Positions 25,594 through 33,709 of a stretch of DNA of 39,220 nt are shown one piece after another. The DNA is from Candidatus Binatus sp. (lineage in GTDB: Bacteria > Desulfobacterota > Binatia > Binatales > Binataceae). The stretch's first letter is position 1; each line of letters begins with the position of its first letter. The translations under genes and the position numbers were made by a program. The notes below the pieces were generated by a model. It worked only from the letters and a program-made list of their open reading frames with translations, had not been told where the DNA came from and did not search any database. The stretch lies in the NCBI RefSeq assembly GCF_030646925.1, contig NZ_JAUSKL010000031.1, positions 1 through 39,220 on the forward strand, in the 5' to 3' direction.

Positions 25594-27803
25594 GGCCGAT
25601 TGCGGCGAGAGACCTTGCCCGTCTGCCGAGCCTTTCGAGGCATCCGCGATCTATAAAACGCCTCGCAAAGCGCAATGGATGGAGCGATCTCGGCCGCTTC
25701 GGAATTGGCGGTGCATATTACTACGATCTCGATAATCCCGCTGCGCTGAAGGCTCTACCGGCCGAAGCGTGGAAGGAAATCAAAAATCAGAGCAAGTCCG
25801 ATTCAATTCAATCGAAGCCAAATATCACGCCCGCGATCACGCCGGCGCCGGAGAGCCTCGCAGGACAATCGCGCCAGAGGCAGAGAGCGAAAGACGTACC
25901 GGCGTTCGCCGAAACCGAAAACGGCAAGGCGCGCATCGAAGGCAAGCTCACTGTTCTAGCCGAATGGGATGTTTTTCCTCTCGTAGTAGGAGTGAGCGAG
26001 CGGAAGCGGCTCGGGAAGTTCTGCGAGTCTTGCAATAACGGCACGATCGATGTTGCCGATGCGCTGAGGGAGCTTCGGATGGAGAAGCTATTGGCGCATC
26101 GCCTCAACACTTGGCTGAAAATTCGCCGCGAGCGTGGAATCGCAGCGCTCGCGGGCAAGTATGGGAACCGCGCCGACGACGGCCTGATCGATCGCAACCC
26201 TGACCTCAAAAAAACAATCAGGGAACTTCGTGGCCAGCGGCACGGAATGTCGATCGCGGAGATCAAGCGCGTCATCAAACTGAATTGGAACGGCGCGGGC
26301 CAGCCGCCTTCCTATGATCAAATCCTGCGCTTCGTCGCCAAAGATGAGGAGCGGCGCGAACGGGAACTCGCGGTCGTCTATGCACCGGACCTCTATAAGA
26401 AGAAATTCGCGGCGATGGTTGGACGTGCGAGCGCGCATCTCACGCGTCCGCTTCAGGTCGTTCAGATCGATTGCACGAAAGCTTCGATCTTCTGCTCCGA
26501 CGGGCGCCGATATTGGATCGTCGTCGCGATCGATGTTTTCACGCGGCGCGTTCTCTGCGTTGTAACGACCGCGCCGAGCGCCGCCGCGACTCTCAGCTTA
26601 CTATTTCGCGTCGTCAAAGAATGGGGCGGCATCCCTGAGGAGATTCGTGGCGATCACGGCTCCGAGTTCATGAACGCTGAAGTCCAGCGAGCGATCATGG
26701 AAATGGGCAGTACCTATTCCGCGCCGCTTCCCTATACCCCGGAAGGAAAAGGCGTGGTCGAACGCGTCATCTGGACGATCGAGCATGTTTTGATTCCGAG
26801 TCTGCCGGGCTTTGGTGGGCACAGTCCGAAAGAGGCGGCGGAGGTGCGCGACCGCACGTCGTTCGCCAATCGGCGCGGAAAAGGGACCGAGAAGATTTTC
26901 GATTGCAAACTAACGCCGCACGATTTGCAAGCTGAGTTAGATCGATTCTGCCGTGATATCTATGGCAATCGCCCGCACGCCGCACTTGCCGGCGGCTCGC
27001 CAAATCAAAGAGCGGCGGAGTACTCCGGCGAACTTCGCAAAGCGGACCTGGCGGCGCTTCGCTATGTGCTGGCGCCCTCTCCGAAGGGCGGCGATCTGCG
27101 GAAGGTTGGCAGAACCGCGATCAGGATCGAGAGACACGACTACTGGGCGTTGGCGCTCGGCGAGCACGTAAACGAGCGCGTTCGCGTGCGGTTTAATCCG
27201 GGCGATTCGGGCCGCATCCATGTGTACGCGATCAATCCGCCAGCTTTCATCTGCCACGCCGAATGCCCCGAGCTCACCGGCGCTTCACGACACGCGCTCG
27301 CGCTCGAAGTGAATCAGGAGCGGAAGCAGAGAGAAAAGGAGATACGCGCCAAGGCGAAGAGAGAGTCGCGCCAATTCGACGCCGCAGAGTTTATCGAAAG
27401 AGCGCGTGCACGCGAAGCTGCGCGTGCGCCGCATTATGAGAGCGCCGCTACCCTCGTGCCGTTCAGCACACCAGCGCTGGACGCGGCCGCCGACGCCGCC
27501 AAAGCCGATACGCGCAAAGAGACTCGCGCGGAAGCGAACGCGCGGCGCACCGCCGAGAAGGCGCAGCGGCTAGACGAGATCGCGCGCGGCGCCGAAATTA
27601 TCAGGCAGATGACGGAGCAAGAGGAACGGCCCTCGACGCTCCTGAGCGACGACCAGCTTTATGTAAAAGCACGCGCACTCGAAGCGATGCCCGAGTCGGA
27701 GGTTCCGGAAACGGACTTGGTTTGGCTTAAGGGCTTCCAGAAGATGTTCGAGTACCTCTCCCGCCTTGAAGATGAATTGAAATCCGCTGGTGCGGGAAAA
27801 TGA
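25590..27803 (+). CDS. MuA-type DDE transposase
   Basis: A 737-residue phage Mu A-type transposase. The N-terminal winged helix (MRPIAARDLARLPSLSRHPRS) is followed by an end-binding region at about 105-251. The RNase-H-like core has the DDE triad Asp294 (VVQIDCT), Asp355 (IRGDHGSEF) and Glu391 (KGVVERV). The C-terminal Mu-type beta-barrel and a charged, coiled tail that would contact MuB complete it. It joins prophage ends to target DNA for integration and replicative transposition. The ATG at 25590 overlaps the ner stop; an upstream in-frame ATG at 25527 lies within ner and is less likely. Confidence 0.95.
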   Translation: MRPIAARDLARLPSLSRHPRSIKRLAKRNGWSDLGRFGIGGAYYYDLDNPAALKALPAEAWKEIKNQSKSDSIQSKPNITPAITPAPESLAGQSRQRQRAKDVPAFAETENGKARIEGKLTVLAEWDVFPLVVGVSERKRLGKFCESCNNGTIDVADALRELRMEKLLAHRLNTWLKIRRERGIAALAGKYGNRADDGLIDRNPDLKKTIRELRGQRHGMSIAEIKRVIKLNWNGAGQPPSYDQILRFVAKDEERRERELAVVYAPDLYKKKFAAMVGRASAHLTRPLQVVQIDCTKASIFCSDGRRYWIVVAIDVFTRRVLCVVTTAPSAAATLSLLFRVVKEWGGIPEEIRGDHGSEFMNAEVQRAIMEMGSTYSAPLPYTPEGKGVVERVIWTIEHVLIPSLPGFGGHSPKEAAEVRDRTSFANRRGKGTEKIFDCKLTPHDLQAELDRFCRDIYGNRPHAALAGGSPNQRAAEYSGELRKADLAALRYVLAPSPKGGDLRKVGRTAIRIERHDYWALALGEHVNERVRVRFNPGDSGRIHVYAINPPAFICHAECPELTGASRHALALEVNQERKQREKEIRAKAKRESRQFDAAEFIERARAREAARAPHYESAATLVPFSTPALDAAADAAKADTRKETRAEANARRTAEKAQRLDEIARGAEIIRQMTEQEERPSTLLSDDQLYVKARALEAMPESEVPETDLVWLKGFQKMFEYLSRLEDELKSAGAGK

Positions 27804-27835
27804 CTACAGCCTGCGCCGCTGGTTATCGCGAAAAC

Positions 27836-27892
27836 GAATGGCCCGCGATGCGATCGCAGGCCATTCACGGACCGTCCGGCGCGAACCGGACG
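27836..27892 (+). promoter_or_regulatory. Two adjacent stem-loops between transposase and MuB-like gene
   Basis: GAATGGCC (27836-27843) pairs with GGCCATTC (27859-27866) across TGCGATCGCA, itself a palindrome. CGTCCGG (27873-27879) pairs with CCGGACG (27886-27892) across a 6-base loop. They lie in a 113-base gap in an otherwise overlapping gene series and could act on the RNA. Confidence 0.5.
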
Positions 27893-27916
27893 CGGACAGT
27901 ACAAGGAAACAGCATC

Positions 27917-28657
27917 ATGAAGAATCGGATCGCGATGGTCAACAACCTAAAGATGCTCGCCGCCGCCGTCGATGCGTTGTGCACGTCCGATCCGGGCATG
28001 CCGGTGATGGCCATCGCCTCGGGCGGCGCCGGGAGCGGAAAAACGCAGGCAGTCGCGTGGGCAGCGGTCAAGCACAACGCGGTCTATGTGCGCGCGATCG
28101 CAACCGACACTCCTACTTCGCTGTGCAGTTCGATCATGCGGGAGCTGGGCTCGGCGCCGTTTCGGACCGCCGCGCCGATGATCAACTTCATCGCGAAAAC
28201 GATGTCGGAACTGAACCGGCCGCTCTTCATCGACGAGGCCGACTACGTCGTCGAAAATCCGCGCCTCTGCGATTCGATGCGCGACCTTCACGACATTTCG
28301 TCCATGCCAGTCTTGATGATCGGCATGGCGAGCTTCCGGCAGCGCGTCGCGCATCGCGAACAGTTAGCGAGCCGAGTCAGTCAGTGGATCGAGTTTCGGC
28401 CGGCTGATTTGAAGGACGCGCGCACTCTTGCCGATATGTGTTGCGAGGTGCGCGTGAGCGACGATTTGCTCGCGGCGCTACATCGATCGAGCGGCGGTTC
28501 GATGCGCCGGCTGAGCGTCGGCCTCAGCCGAATCGAGCGGTTCGCGCGAAAACACAATTTGTCAAAAGTGAGCTTGCCGGAATGGAGCGGCGGATCGTTT
28601 ACGTTCTCGGAACCATCGCGAGGGTCGCGGACGATGGACTTGGAGAACGCGCTATGA
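27917..28657 (+). CDS. MuB-like target-capture AAA+ ATPase
   Basis: A 246-residue ATPase with Walker A GGAGSGKT near residues 36-43 and Walker B RPLFIDEAD. The remainder fits MuB-like and ExeA-like AAA ATPases that pick target DNA and activate the transposase. I use the ATG at 27917, with AAGGAAA about 10 bases upstream. An in-frame ATG at 27800 overlapping the transposase stop would add 39 residues that cover two stem-loops and look non-coding. The stop overlaps the next start (ATGA). Confidence 0.9.
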   Translation: MKNRIAMVNNLKMLAAAVDALCTSDPGMPVMAIASGGAGSGKTQAVAWAAVKHNAVYVRAIATDTPTSLCSSIMRELGSAPFRTAAPMINFIAKTMSELNRPLFIDEADYVVENPRLCDSMRDLHDISSMPVLMIGMASFRQRVAHREQLASRVSQWIEFRPADLKDARTLADMCCEVRVSDDLLAALHRSSGGSMRRLSVGLSRIERFARKHNLSKVSLPEWSGGSFTFSEPSRGSRTMDLENAL

Positions 28658-29211
28658 GAGGCCGGCGGAAGGCATCAGAATCTCGAGGCGAGTTCGTACG
28701 CGATCGGATCGCGCGCGAGATTAACTCGCGCGGCGAGTTCACGCTGCTCGAAATTGCCGGCGCGGCCGGCGCTTCGCGTGACAACGTCCAGGCGTGCTTT
28801 TCTGCGCTGATCGCGAGAGGCCATGTGCGCATGATTCGAGCGCACGTTCCGGCACGCGGTCATCACGGCGTTGCGCGTTACAAGGCGCTTCGCGAGATCG
28901 CGCTGCCATCGGCGAAGCCGAATGCGCGCGATCTAATCTGGCGCGCGATGCGCATCCTGCGCTCGTTCACCATTTCCGATCTCGCAGCGACTTCCGACGC
29001 GAGCATTGCAAACGTCTGGAAGTACCTGGGCGCGTTGGTGGCGGCCGGATATGCGCGCAAGCGGCGCGAGGCGGATTCTAACCGCGGATTCGCAGGTCAG
29101 GCGGTTTTCACTTTGGCGCGCGACACCGGACCTCTCGCACCGAAACGCGCGGCTGACGGCTCGATTTACGATCCGAATCTAAAAGAGGAGCTTGCGAAAA
29201 ATGAGCATTGA
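28654..29211 (+). CDS. Tandem winged-helix phage protein
   Basis: A 185-residue protein in which two similar helical DNA-binding units can be seen. One is at about 20-75 (TLLEIAGAAGASRDNVQACFSAL), the other at about 95-150 (TISDLAATSDASIANVWKYLGAL). Each is followed by a basic 'wing'. It ends in YDPN, as do some Mu-like early proteins I recall. A regulatory or DNA-processing role is inferred. The ATG overlaps the MuB-like stop. Confidence 0.75.
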   Translation: MRGRRKASESRGEFVRDRIAREINSRGEFTLLEIAGAAGASRDNVQACFSALIARGHVRMIRAHVPARGHHGVARYKALREIALPSAKPNARDLIWRAMRILRSFTISDLAATSDASIANVWKYLGALVAAGYARKRREADSNRGFAGQAVFTLARDTGPLAPKRAADGSIYDPNLKEELAKNEH

Positions 29212-29779
29212 AACGACTAAGTCGCATTCGAACGCCGGATATCAAGCTCCCGAATCACTTTCGGAGTTTCTCAATCAGCTCGATCGCAGCCTCGCAAGAC
29301 TGGGCCTGTTGATCGCCGCGTACGAGGAGCACTCGGCCGCATTTCTTACGACCAGGCAAGCGGAGCGGCACTTACACTTCGCGGTTCGGACGGCCGATCG
29401 CCGCTTCGCCTTCGTCCGGGAAGGGCACGCTCGCGCGTACCGGCTCCTGGGCGATGAACTCAACACTCTCGGGCTCCTGATAGGCGAAGCGCGAACTGCG
29501 GTTATCGAGAAGGTAGAACTCGGTGGGGCTAAACCGGCGTGGAGTGATTTTCCTGCCGAGCTCTATGTTGTAACCGCGCTCGCATACCTCGACGAAATTA
29601 ACGATCTGCTGATGCCAGTTTCCCGCTGCGCGGAGGAAGTTCCTCCGCTTCCAGAACTCAAGCTGGCATTCGCGGAAGCGCACCTGCTGGCCGCGCTTTT
29701 GAAAAATCCGACGCTGAATCTCGATGACGAAGGCGAGCAGGGATCGCAGCGATCGCAAAGGTCAAAAATCAATCGCTGA
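29201..29779 (+). CDS. Phage early-region protein of unknown function
   Basis: A 192-residue, mostly helical protein with no motif I recognise. The ATG at 29201 has AGAGGAG about 12 bases upstream; a TTG at 29192 is an alternative. It overlaps the preceding gene by 11 bases, and its stop shares a base with the next start (TGATG). Confidence 0.7.
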   Translation: MSIETTKSHSNAGYQAPESLSEFLNQLDRSLARLGLLIAAYEEHSAAFLTTRQAERHLHFAVRTADRRFAFVREGHARAYRLLGDELNTLGLLIGEARTAVIEKVELGGAKPAWSDFPAELYVVTALAYLDEINDLLMPVSRCAEEVPPLPELKLAFAEAHLLAALLKNPTLNLDDEGEQGSQRSQRSKINR

Positions 29780-30315
29780 TGACGACTCAAGCCGCAATCG
29801 GAAATAGACGACGAATGAACCGAACCGCTAAAGCCGAATCTTTTGCACTGCCCGAGGAAAGTCCGATGGCCCGCAACAAGACCGAAAAACCGCCCAAAGA
29901 AGTGAAGTTGAAGGCGCCTGTAAACAGCAAGGTGAGCGCCGCTCTGTACGATCTGCTCCGATCGTTCGAAGCTGAACTCGCGAGCCGAGAGCACCTGAAG
30001 GCGAAAATCTTGAGCGCGGTCGCCTTTACGTACGTTCGTGCCGACCTCGAAGAAACCGCGCTGAAGTCCATCAAGATGGCGGCCAAACTTATCCGAACGC
30101 ACCTGGACAACTTTGAGGAAACGGAATTTGCGCGAGATGTAACATCGCTCGTGAATGACCTGGAGATTCTGGCCGACCCCGAGCGTTTTCCCGATCTTAC
30201 GGCAATGATTCTTCGAAGGCGTTTTCCCGAACTCACGGCAATACTGCTTCAGGGATACAAAAAATCTCAGCCGACGCGGTCGAACGCGCGGCCGGCACTG
30301 CGATTGGTGAAGTGA
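29779..30315 (+). CDS. Phage early-region protein of unknown function
   Basis: A 178-residue, Lys/Arg-rich and helical protein. The first 29 residues look non-conserved in style. An internal ATG at 29866 (MARNKTEKPPKE) has a GAGGAAAG ribosome-binding site, so the true start may be there, giving about 149 residues. A short repeated motif FPDLTAMIL / FPELTAILL occurs near the end. No family recognised. Confidence 0.68.
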   Translation: MTTQAAIGNRRRMNRTAKAESFALPEESPMARNKTEKPPKEVKLKAPVNSKVSAALYDLLRSFEAELASREHLKAKILSAVAFTYVRADLEETALKSIKMAAKLIRTHLDNFEETEFARDVTSLVNDLEILADPERFPDLTAMILRRRFPELTAILLQGYKKSQPTRSNARPALRLVK

Positions 30316-31043
30316 GAATGCAAAACAACGAGTCAATTTCGACGGAGAAGAAGATGGCTGAACAGGATGTCGCGGACGATCGGAAGGTGTTGGTCAAGGC
30401 AGCGGCGGTGGAACTGGAAGCCGCTCTCGACCGGATCATCGTGGATCCGCGCCGATGGGTGAGCCTGGTCGTCGCGCGAGTATGTGAGCGCGAGATCCCG
30501 ACAGACGACGGCGCGAGGCAGCTAGCCCACGCGATTCGAGATCTGAACAGAAGCGCGGCGCCGTTGATCGAAAGTCTGGACATGACCGGATTGCGCAAGC
30601 TGCTAACCGAGTTCGAGCGCCGCGTCGATCAGATGCTCGCGCCGCCGAGGGCGCCGCAGATGGCCGACTACGTTGAGGCCTTGCGCCAAAAGCGATGGTC
30701 GGGTGGTGAAATAGATGGGTTACAGCATTTTCTCGATCGCAACGGCTTTAAGAACATCCGCGCATCGTCGGTCGAATTGAGCTCCGGCCGCAAAATCACG
30801 CGCGATGAGGTTCGACGCACGCTCGGTCCGGCACACATGTCCGTCGAAGATTGGATGAACAGTCCGCAGATGCGCACGGCGATCGAGCACGAGAAGCTCG
30901 CGATCGAGGAAGAACGTAATCACGAGCTGATGGTGCAACGCTCGAATGAGCAGGCGGCGCGCGAAAACAAAACGCTCGACGAACGCCGGCAGCGCGCGCG
31001 CGGTGGCAATTCCGCGCAAGTCGAAACCAAAGTCGAAGAGTGA
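30312..31043 (+). CDS. Phage protein with charged coiled-coil tail, unknown function
   Basis: 243 residues from a GTG that overlaps the previous stop (GTGA); an ATG lies two codons later. The first half is helical. The middle has WSGGEIDGLQHFLDRNGFKNI. The last 60 residues are Glu/Arg/Lys-rich and likely form a coiled coil. No family recognised. Confidence 0.7.
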   Translation: MRMQNNESISTEKKMAEQDVADDRKVLVKAAAVELEAALDRIIVDPRRWVSLVVARVCEREIPTDDGARQLAHAIRDLNRSAAPLIESLDMTGLRKLLTEFERRVDQMLAPPRAPQMADYVEALRQKRWSGGEIDGLQHFLDRNGFKNIRASSVELSSGRKITRDEVRRTLGPAHMSVEDWMNSPQMRTAIEHEKLAIEEERNHELMVQRSNEQAARENKTLDERRQRARGGNSAQVETKVEE

Positions 31044-31120
31044 GCGCGTCAGATAAAATTCAAGTCGGCGGAGTGTTTATTCCACTTCGCCAGACGGGCG
31101 CGAACGAGGAGAAGGCAAAC

Positions 31121-31369
31121 ATGAGTTTACTCGACGCCGACCGCAAGATTCGTACTTCGATGGCAAACGGTGAAGCGCGCGGCGGGCTCAGCCTGTCACA
31201 CGCGCGCTCGTCGAGTAGCCCAGGCGTCGAGCCCAGTTACGCCGGCAGAGCGAGGCTGGCGCCGCACGAGCTCGCGGTCTGCTCGATGCTGACGGGAGTG
31301 TCGCCGGAAGCTTTTGCAGCGCAACGCGGCAAGCGTCTCAATCTCGGCGTGCTGAGCCAGCGCGACTAA
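31121..31369 (+). CDS. Small phage protein, paralogue A of a tandem pair
   Basis: An 82-residue protein starting at an ATG with AGGAGAAGG upstream; the frame is open back to a GTG at 31040 that overlaps the previous stop. The opening LLDADRKIRTSM and the following ARGGLSLSHARS match the next gene. The later LAPHELAVCSMLTGVSPEAFAAQRG repeats the same theme. I recall similar LTxxExxVCxxMGVSxExF motifs at the C-termini of Mu-like protease I proteins. Confidence 0.68.
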   Translation: MSLLDADRKIRTSMANGEARGGLSLSHARSSSSPGVEPSYAGRARLAPHELAVCSMLTGVSPEAFAAQRGKRLNLGVLSQRD

Positions 31370-31407
31370 AGAGACCGACTGACGATCGTAATCGAGCGGA
31401 GGGAACG

Positions 31408-31839
31408 ATGAGCACGAATCTTACAGAAGCGGACCGCAAAATGTGCGCGTCGATGGGAATCGACGAGCGCACTTTTCTTGCGCAGAAGCGAGGCGGGCTC
31501 AGTCTGTCGCACGCGCCGTCTCATTCGACGAGCGCGCGATCGCAGCGAACGGCGGTATCGTCGAGCGGCTCGGCTGGTCTGATGCGAGCGCATGACGAAG
31601 TCGATCGCGCGCATGACGTTCTGTCCAGCCAGCAAAAAGGTTCCTACTCAAGTTGGGCGAAGGTGCCTATTCAGGAGCACGTCGCGGCCGCGATCGCGGG
31701 GCTGAAGGCATTCGATCCGTCCGCAAAGGACGGGTACGACACGCTCCTGGTTGGCGTCATGCACGCGATGCGCGCGCTCGAACTGTCAGCGCCGGCGTAC
31801 GCGGATACGAAGCCGCTGCCCGGAGAAAAAGTCGAGTAG
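31408..31839 (+). CDS. Small phage protein, paralogue B of a tandem pair
   Basis: A 143-residue protein with GGAGGG before the ATG. Its start, NLTEADRKMCASMGIDERTFLAQKRGG followed by LSLSHA, is the same module as in the preceding gene. A Ser-rich linker leads to a helical C-terminal half that the shorter paralogue lacks. Function unknown. The tail gene follows after 5 bases. Confidence 0.7.
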   Translation: MSTNLTEADRKMCASMGIDERTFLAQKRGGLSLSHAPSHSTSARSQRTAVSSSGSAGLMRAHDEVDRAHDVLSSQQKGSYSSWAKVPIQEHVAAAIAGLKAFDPSAKDGYDTLLVGVMHAMRALELSAPAYADTKPLPGEKVE

Positions 31840-31844
31840 TCGAT

Positions 31845-32447
31845 ATGAGCGACTTCAAAGTGACTCTCGTCGGCGGGAAGGGAATCGCCGCGAAGATCGC
31901 GAGCTTCAGCGCCGACATGCGCAAAGAGATCGCCCGCGATGTGCATGCTGCTCAAATTCTTCTGCAGCGCACGGCGACGCGAATCCTGAAGCAGAGGACC
32001 GCCGGCCGGGGCACTGGACGGCTCCGCGCGTTCATCATCGAAGATATTGTCGAGCGCGAGCACGAAGTCACAGGGCGGGTCGGCTCGCCTGAAAAGTACG
32101 CCGAGATTCAGGAGCGCGGCGGCGATATTCACGCGAAGAACGCCGCCAATCTGACGATTCCCCTGGAAGCGTTTATGACCGGCCGCCACGTCGCGCGCGG
32201 CAGCGCGCACGACCTGATCGGGACGCCGGGCAAATATGGCTACACCGGCACGTTTTTCAAGAGCGGCATTCTGTTCGGCACTCAGGGCAAAGGCAAAAAC
32301 GAAAAGAGCGTTCCGCTGTTTCTGTTGCGGCCGAGCGTGAACATTCCGGGGCGGCCGTACATGGAACCCGCGCTGGCTGAAGTCACGCCGATCGCAGAGC
32401 GCAATATTGCGACCGGGCTGGAACGCCTGCTGATGAAGCGGCGCTGA
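31845..32447 (+). CDS. HK97 gp10-like / Mu gpG-like phage morphogenesis protein
   Basis: A 200-residue protein. It has helix-rich DVHAAQILLQRTATRILKQRTAG, then GTGRLRAFI, a GSPEKYAEIQERGG segment and RPYMEPALAEV at the C-terminus. The TGxLR...YAxxxExG...PxxxPAL arrangement is that of the HK97 gp10/tail-completion group. It probably joins head and tail. I start at ATG 31845; an upstream open part overlaps the preceding gene and is not used. Confidence 0.78.
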   Translation: MSDFKVTLVGGKGIAAKIASFSADMRKEIARDVHAAQILLQRTATRILKQRTAGRGTGRLRAFIIEDIVEREHEVTGRVGSPEKYAEIQERGGDIHAKNAANLTIPLEAFMTGRHVARGSAHDLIGTPGKYGYTGTFFKSGILFGTQGKGKNEKSVPLFLLRPSVNIPGRPYMEPALAEVTPIAERNIATGLERLLMKRR

Positions 32448-32513
32448 TGAGAATTGAAATTCAAAAAGACTTGGCCGGGTGCGCGTTAGGGATTGGCGCG
32501 CATGGGTTCGGCG

Positions 32514-32549
32514 CCGGGAGCGCGTGTTGTTAGTTGCACGCGCTCCTGG
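32514..32549 (+). terminator. Strong stem-loop after the gp10-like gene
   Basis: A 13-bp stem with one mismatch (GGAGCGCGTG / CACGCGCTCC core) and a 10-base loop lies in the 123-base gap between the gp10-like gene and the next one. There is no T-run, so it is either a Rho-dependent or processing signal, or a binding site. Confidence 0.5.
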
Positions 32550-32570
32550 TCCGGCCAGGAAACCTAGCCG

Positions 32571-33104
32571 ATGATCAAGCCTACCGATCGAATCGAATTG
32601 CGGCTGGCGGCGATCGAGTACCTGCTGATCGATTGGGCGGAGCAGCAAAAGCTCGCCGATCCTGTTTGCTTCCAGTGCGGCAAGGCACCGCTGGGTGCTT
32701 TTTTTCTGAATGCGGTTCAGCGATATGACGGAGCCAACATCCTTGGTGTGACGTTCCTCCATCCGGCGTGCCTTGAGGATTTTCTGGCCGCCGACCTCGC
32801 CGGCAACTACCGGCGCGAGGAGGAAAACAGCGCGACGCCAGATGCACCAGCGGCAGGTTGTCCGTTCCTGTACTTCCCGGACGCAGCCTTTGCCTATCTG
32901 AAGGCCTTCGCAGAAGAGTCAGGCCTCGATGAGATTCGCTGCTGTTACTGTCAGGAGCCTCTCATCGGGCGCTATCGAATGATCATCGCGAGGGCCGCTG
33001 AAGCAAACCACGTCGAGGTGCGTTTGACCCACGACGGTTGCATGCCGGGTCCGTGCGCCGACGATCCGACCAACGAGATCGTTCAGGTGAGCTCACCGCA
33101 GTGA
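32571..33104 (+). CDS. Cysteine-rich phage protein with two putative zinc knuckles
   Basis: A 177-residue protein with two related halves. CFQCGK followed about 30 residues later by HPAC is matched by CCYCQEP followed later by HDGC. This CxxC...HxxC duplication suggests two zinc sites. No family recognised. It lies between the gp10-like gene and the tape measure region. Confidence 0.68.
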   Translation: MIKPTDRIELRLAAIEYLLIDWAEQQKLADPVCFQCGKAPLGAFFLNAVQRYDGANILGVTFLHPACLEDFLAADLAGNYRREEENSATPDAPAAGCPFLYFPDAAFAYLKAFAEESGLDEIRCCYCQEPLIGRYRMIIARAAEANHVEVRLTHDGCMPGPCADDPTNEIVQVSSPQ

Positions 33105-33199
33105 ATCGGGGTTGTTTATCGGCTATGTCGGGCGTTTCACAAATGGCCGTCACTTGAGCGGAACCCCAGCGTGCACGCTTGGAGTGAGGTACGGGCGAG

Positions 33200-33709
33200 A
33201 TGTTGTGCGGATGTGGTTGCGGGAAAGAGTTTGAACCAAGAAAGGGCGGCAGTCCTCAGAGGTTCAAATCTGGCCATCGGCTGGAGTTCTGGAACCGGGC
33301 GCGGCGCGAAGGCGCGAGCATCGCGATGAAGAGCACAAGGGCCAAATCTCGCATCACTCGAAGGCGACGAACCGGAGTGTTTGAGTTCCGCGAAATGATG
33401 ACGCTGGTCCGCGTCGCTGCCCGCTCGGCCGCGATCGCGGTGATAAAGCACGAGCGATCGAGGAACGGCGATCTCGAATACGGGACGAGCGCAGAGCTGG
33501 GGATCCGGACGAGAATGTCAACTGGCTCGATGCGCAATCGAATCGCGGAAGGATATTTCGGTGAGGCCGAAGGCGTCGTGCGAGTTGGCGCCAAGGTTCT
33601 TGTGCACTGGCCGACATTCAAAGCAACGGTTCTGAGTGGTGATTGGTCTCCGAATCCGGAAGTGATCAGAAAAATCACGGCGCGAAGGCGGATGAAGCAT
33701 GGCAACTGA
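33200..33709 (+). CDS. Phage protein with N-terminal Cys cluster
   Basis: A 169-residue, strongly basic protein. The N-terminus CGCGCGKEF followed by FKSGHRLEF looks like a compact zinc finger, of the kind found in phage HNH or replication proteins. The rest contains a long basic helix and possibly a winged-helix part (ELGIRTRMSTGSMRNRIAEG). Function unknown. It overlaps the tape measure start by 11 bases. Confidence 0.65.
   Translation: MLCGCGCGKEFEPRKGGSPQRFKSGHRLEFWNRARREGASIAMKSTRAKSRITRRRRTGVFEFREMMTLVRVAARSAAIAVIKHERSRNGDLEYGTSAELGIRTRMSTGSMRNRIAEGYFGEAEGVVRVGAKVLVHWPTFKATVLSGDWSPNPEVIRKITARRRMKHGN

Noticed and set aside
33168-33179. Palindrome AGCGTGCACGCT before the Cys-cluster gene.
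   Set aside because: A single 12-base palindrome in a GC-rich genome is expected by chance, and no second copy was seen nearby.
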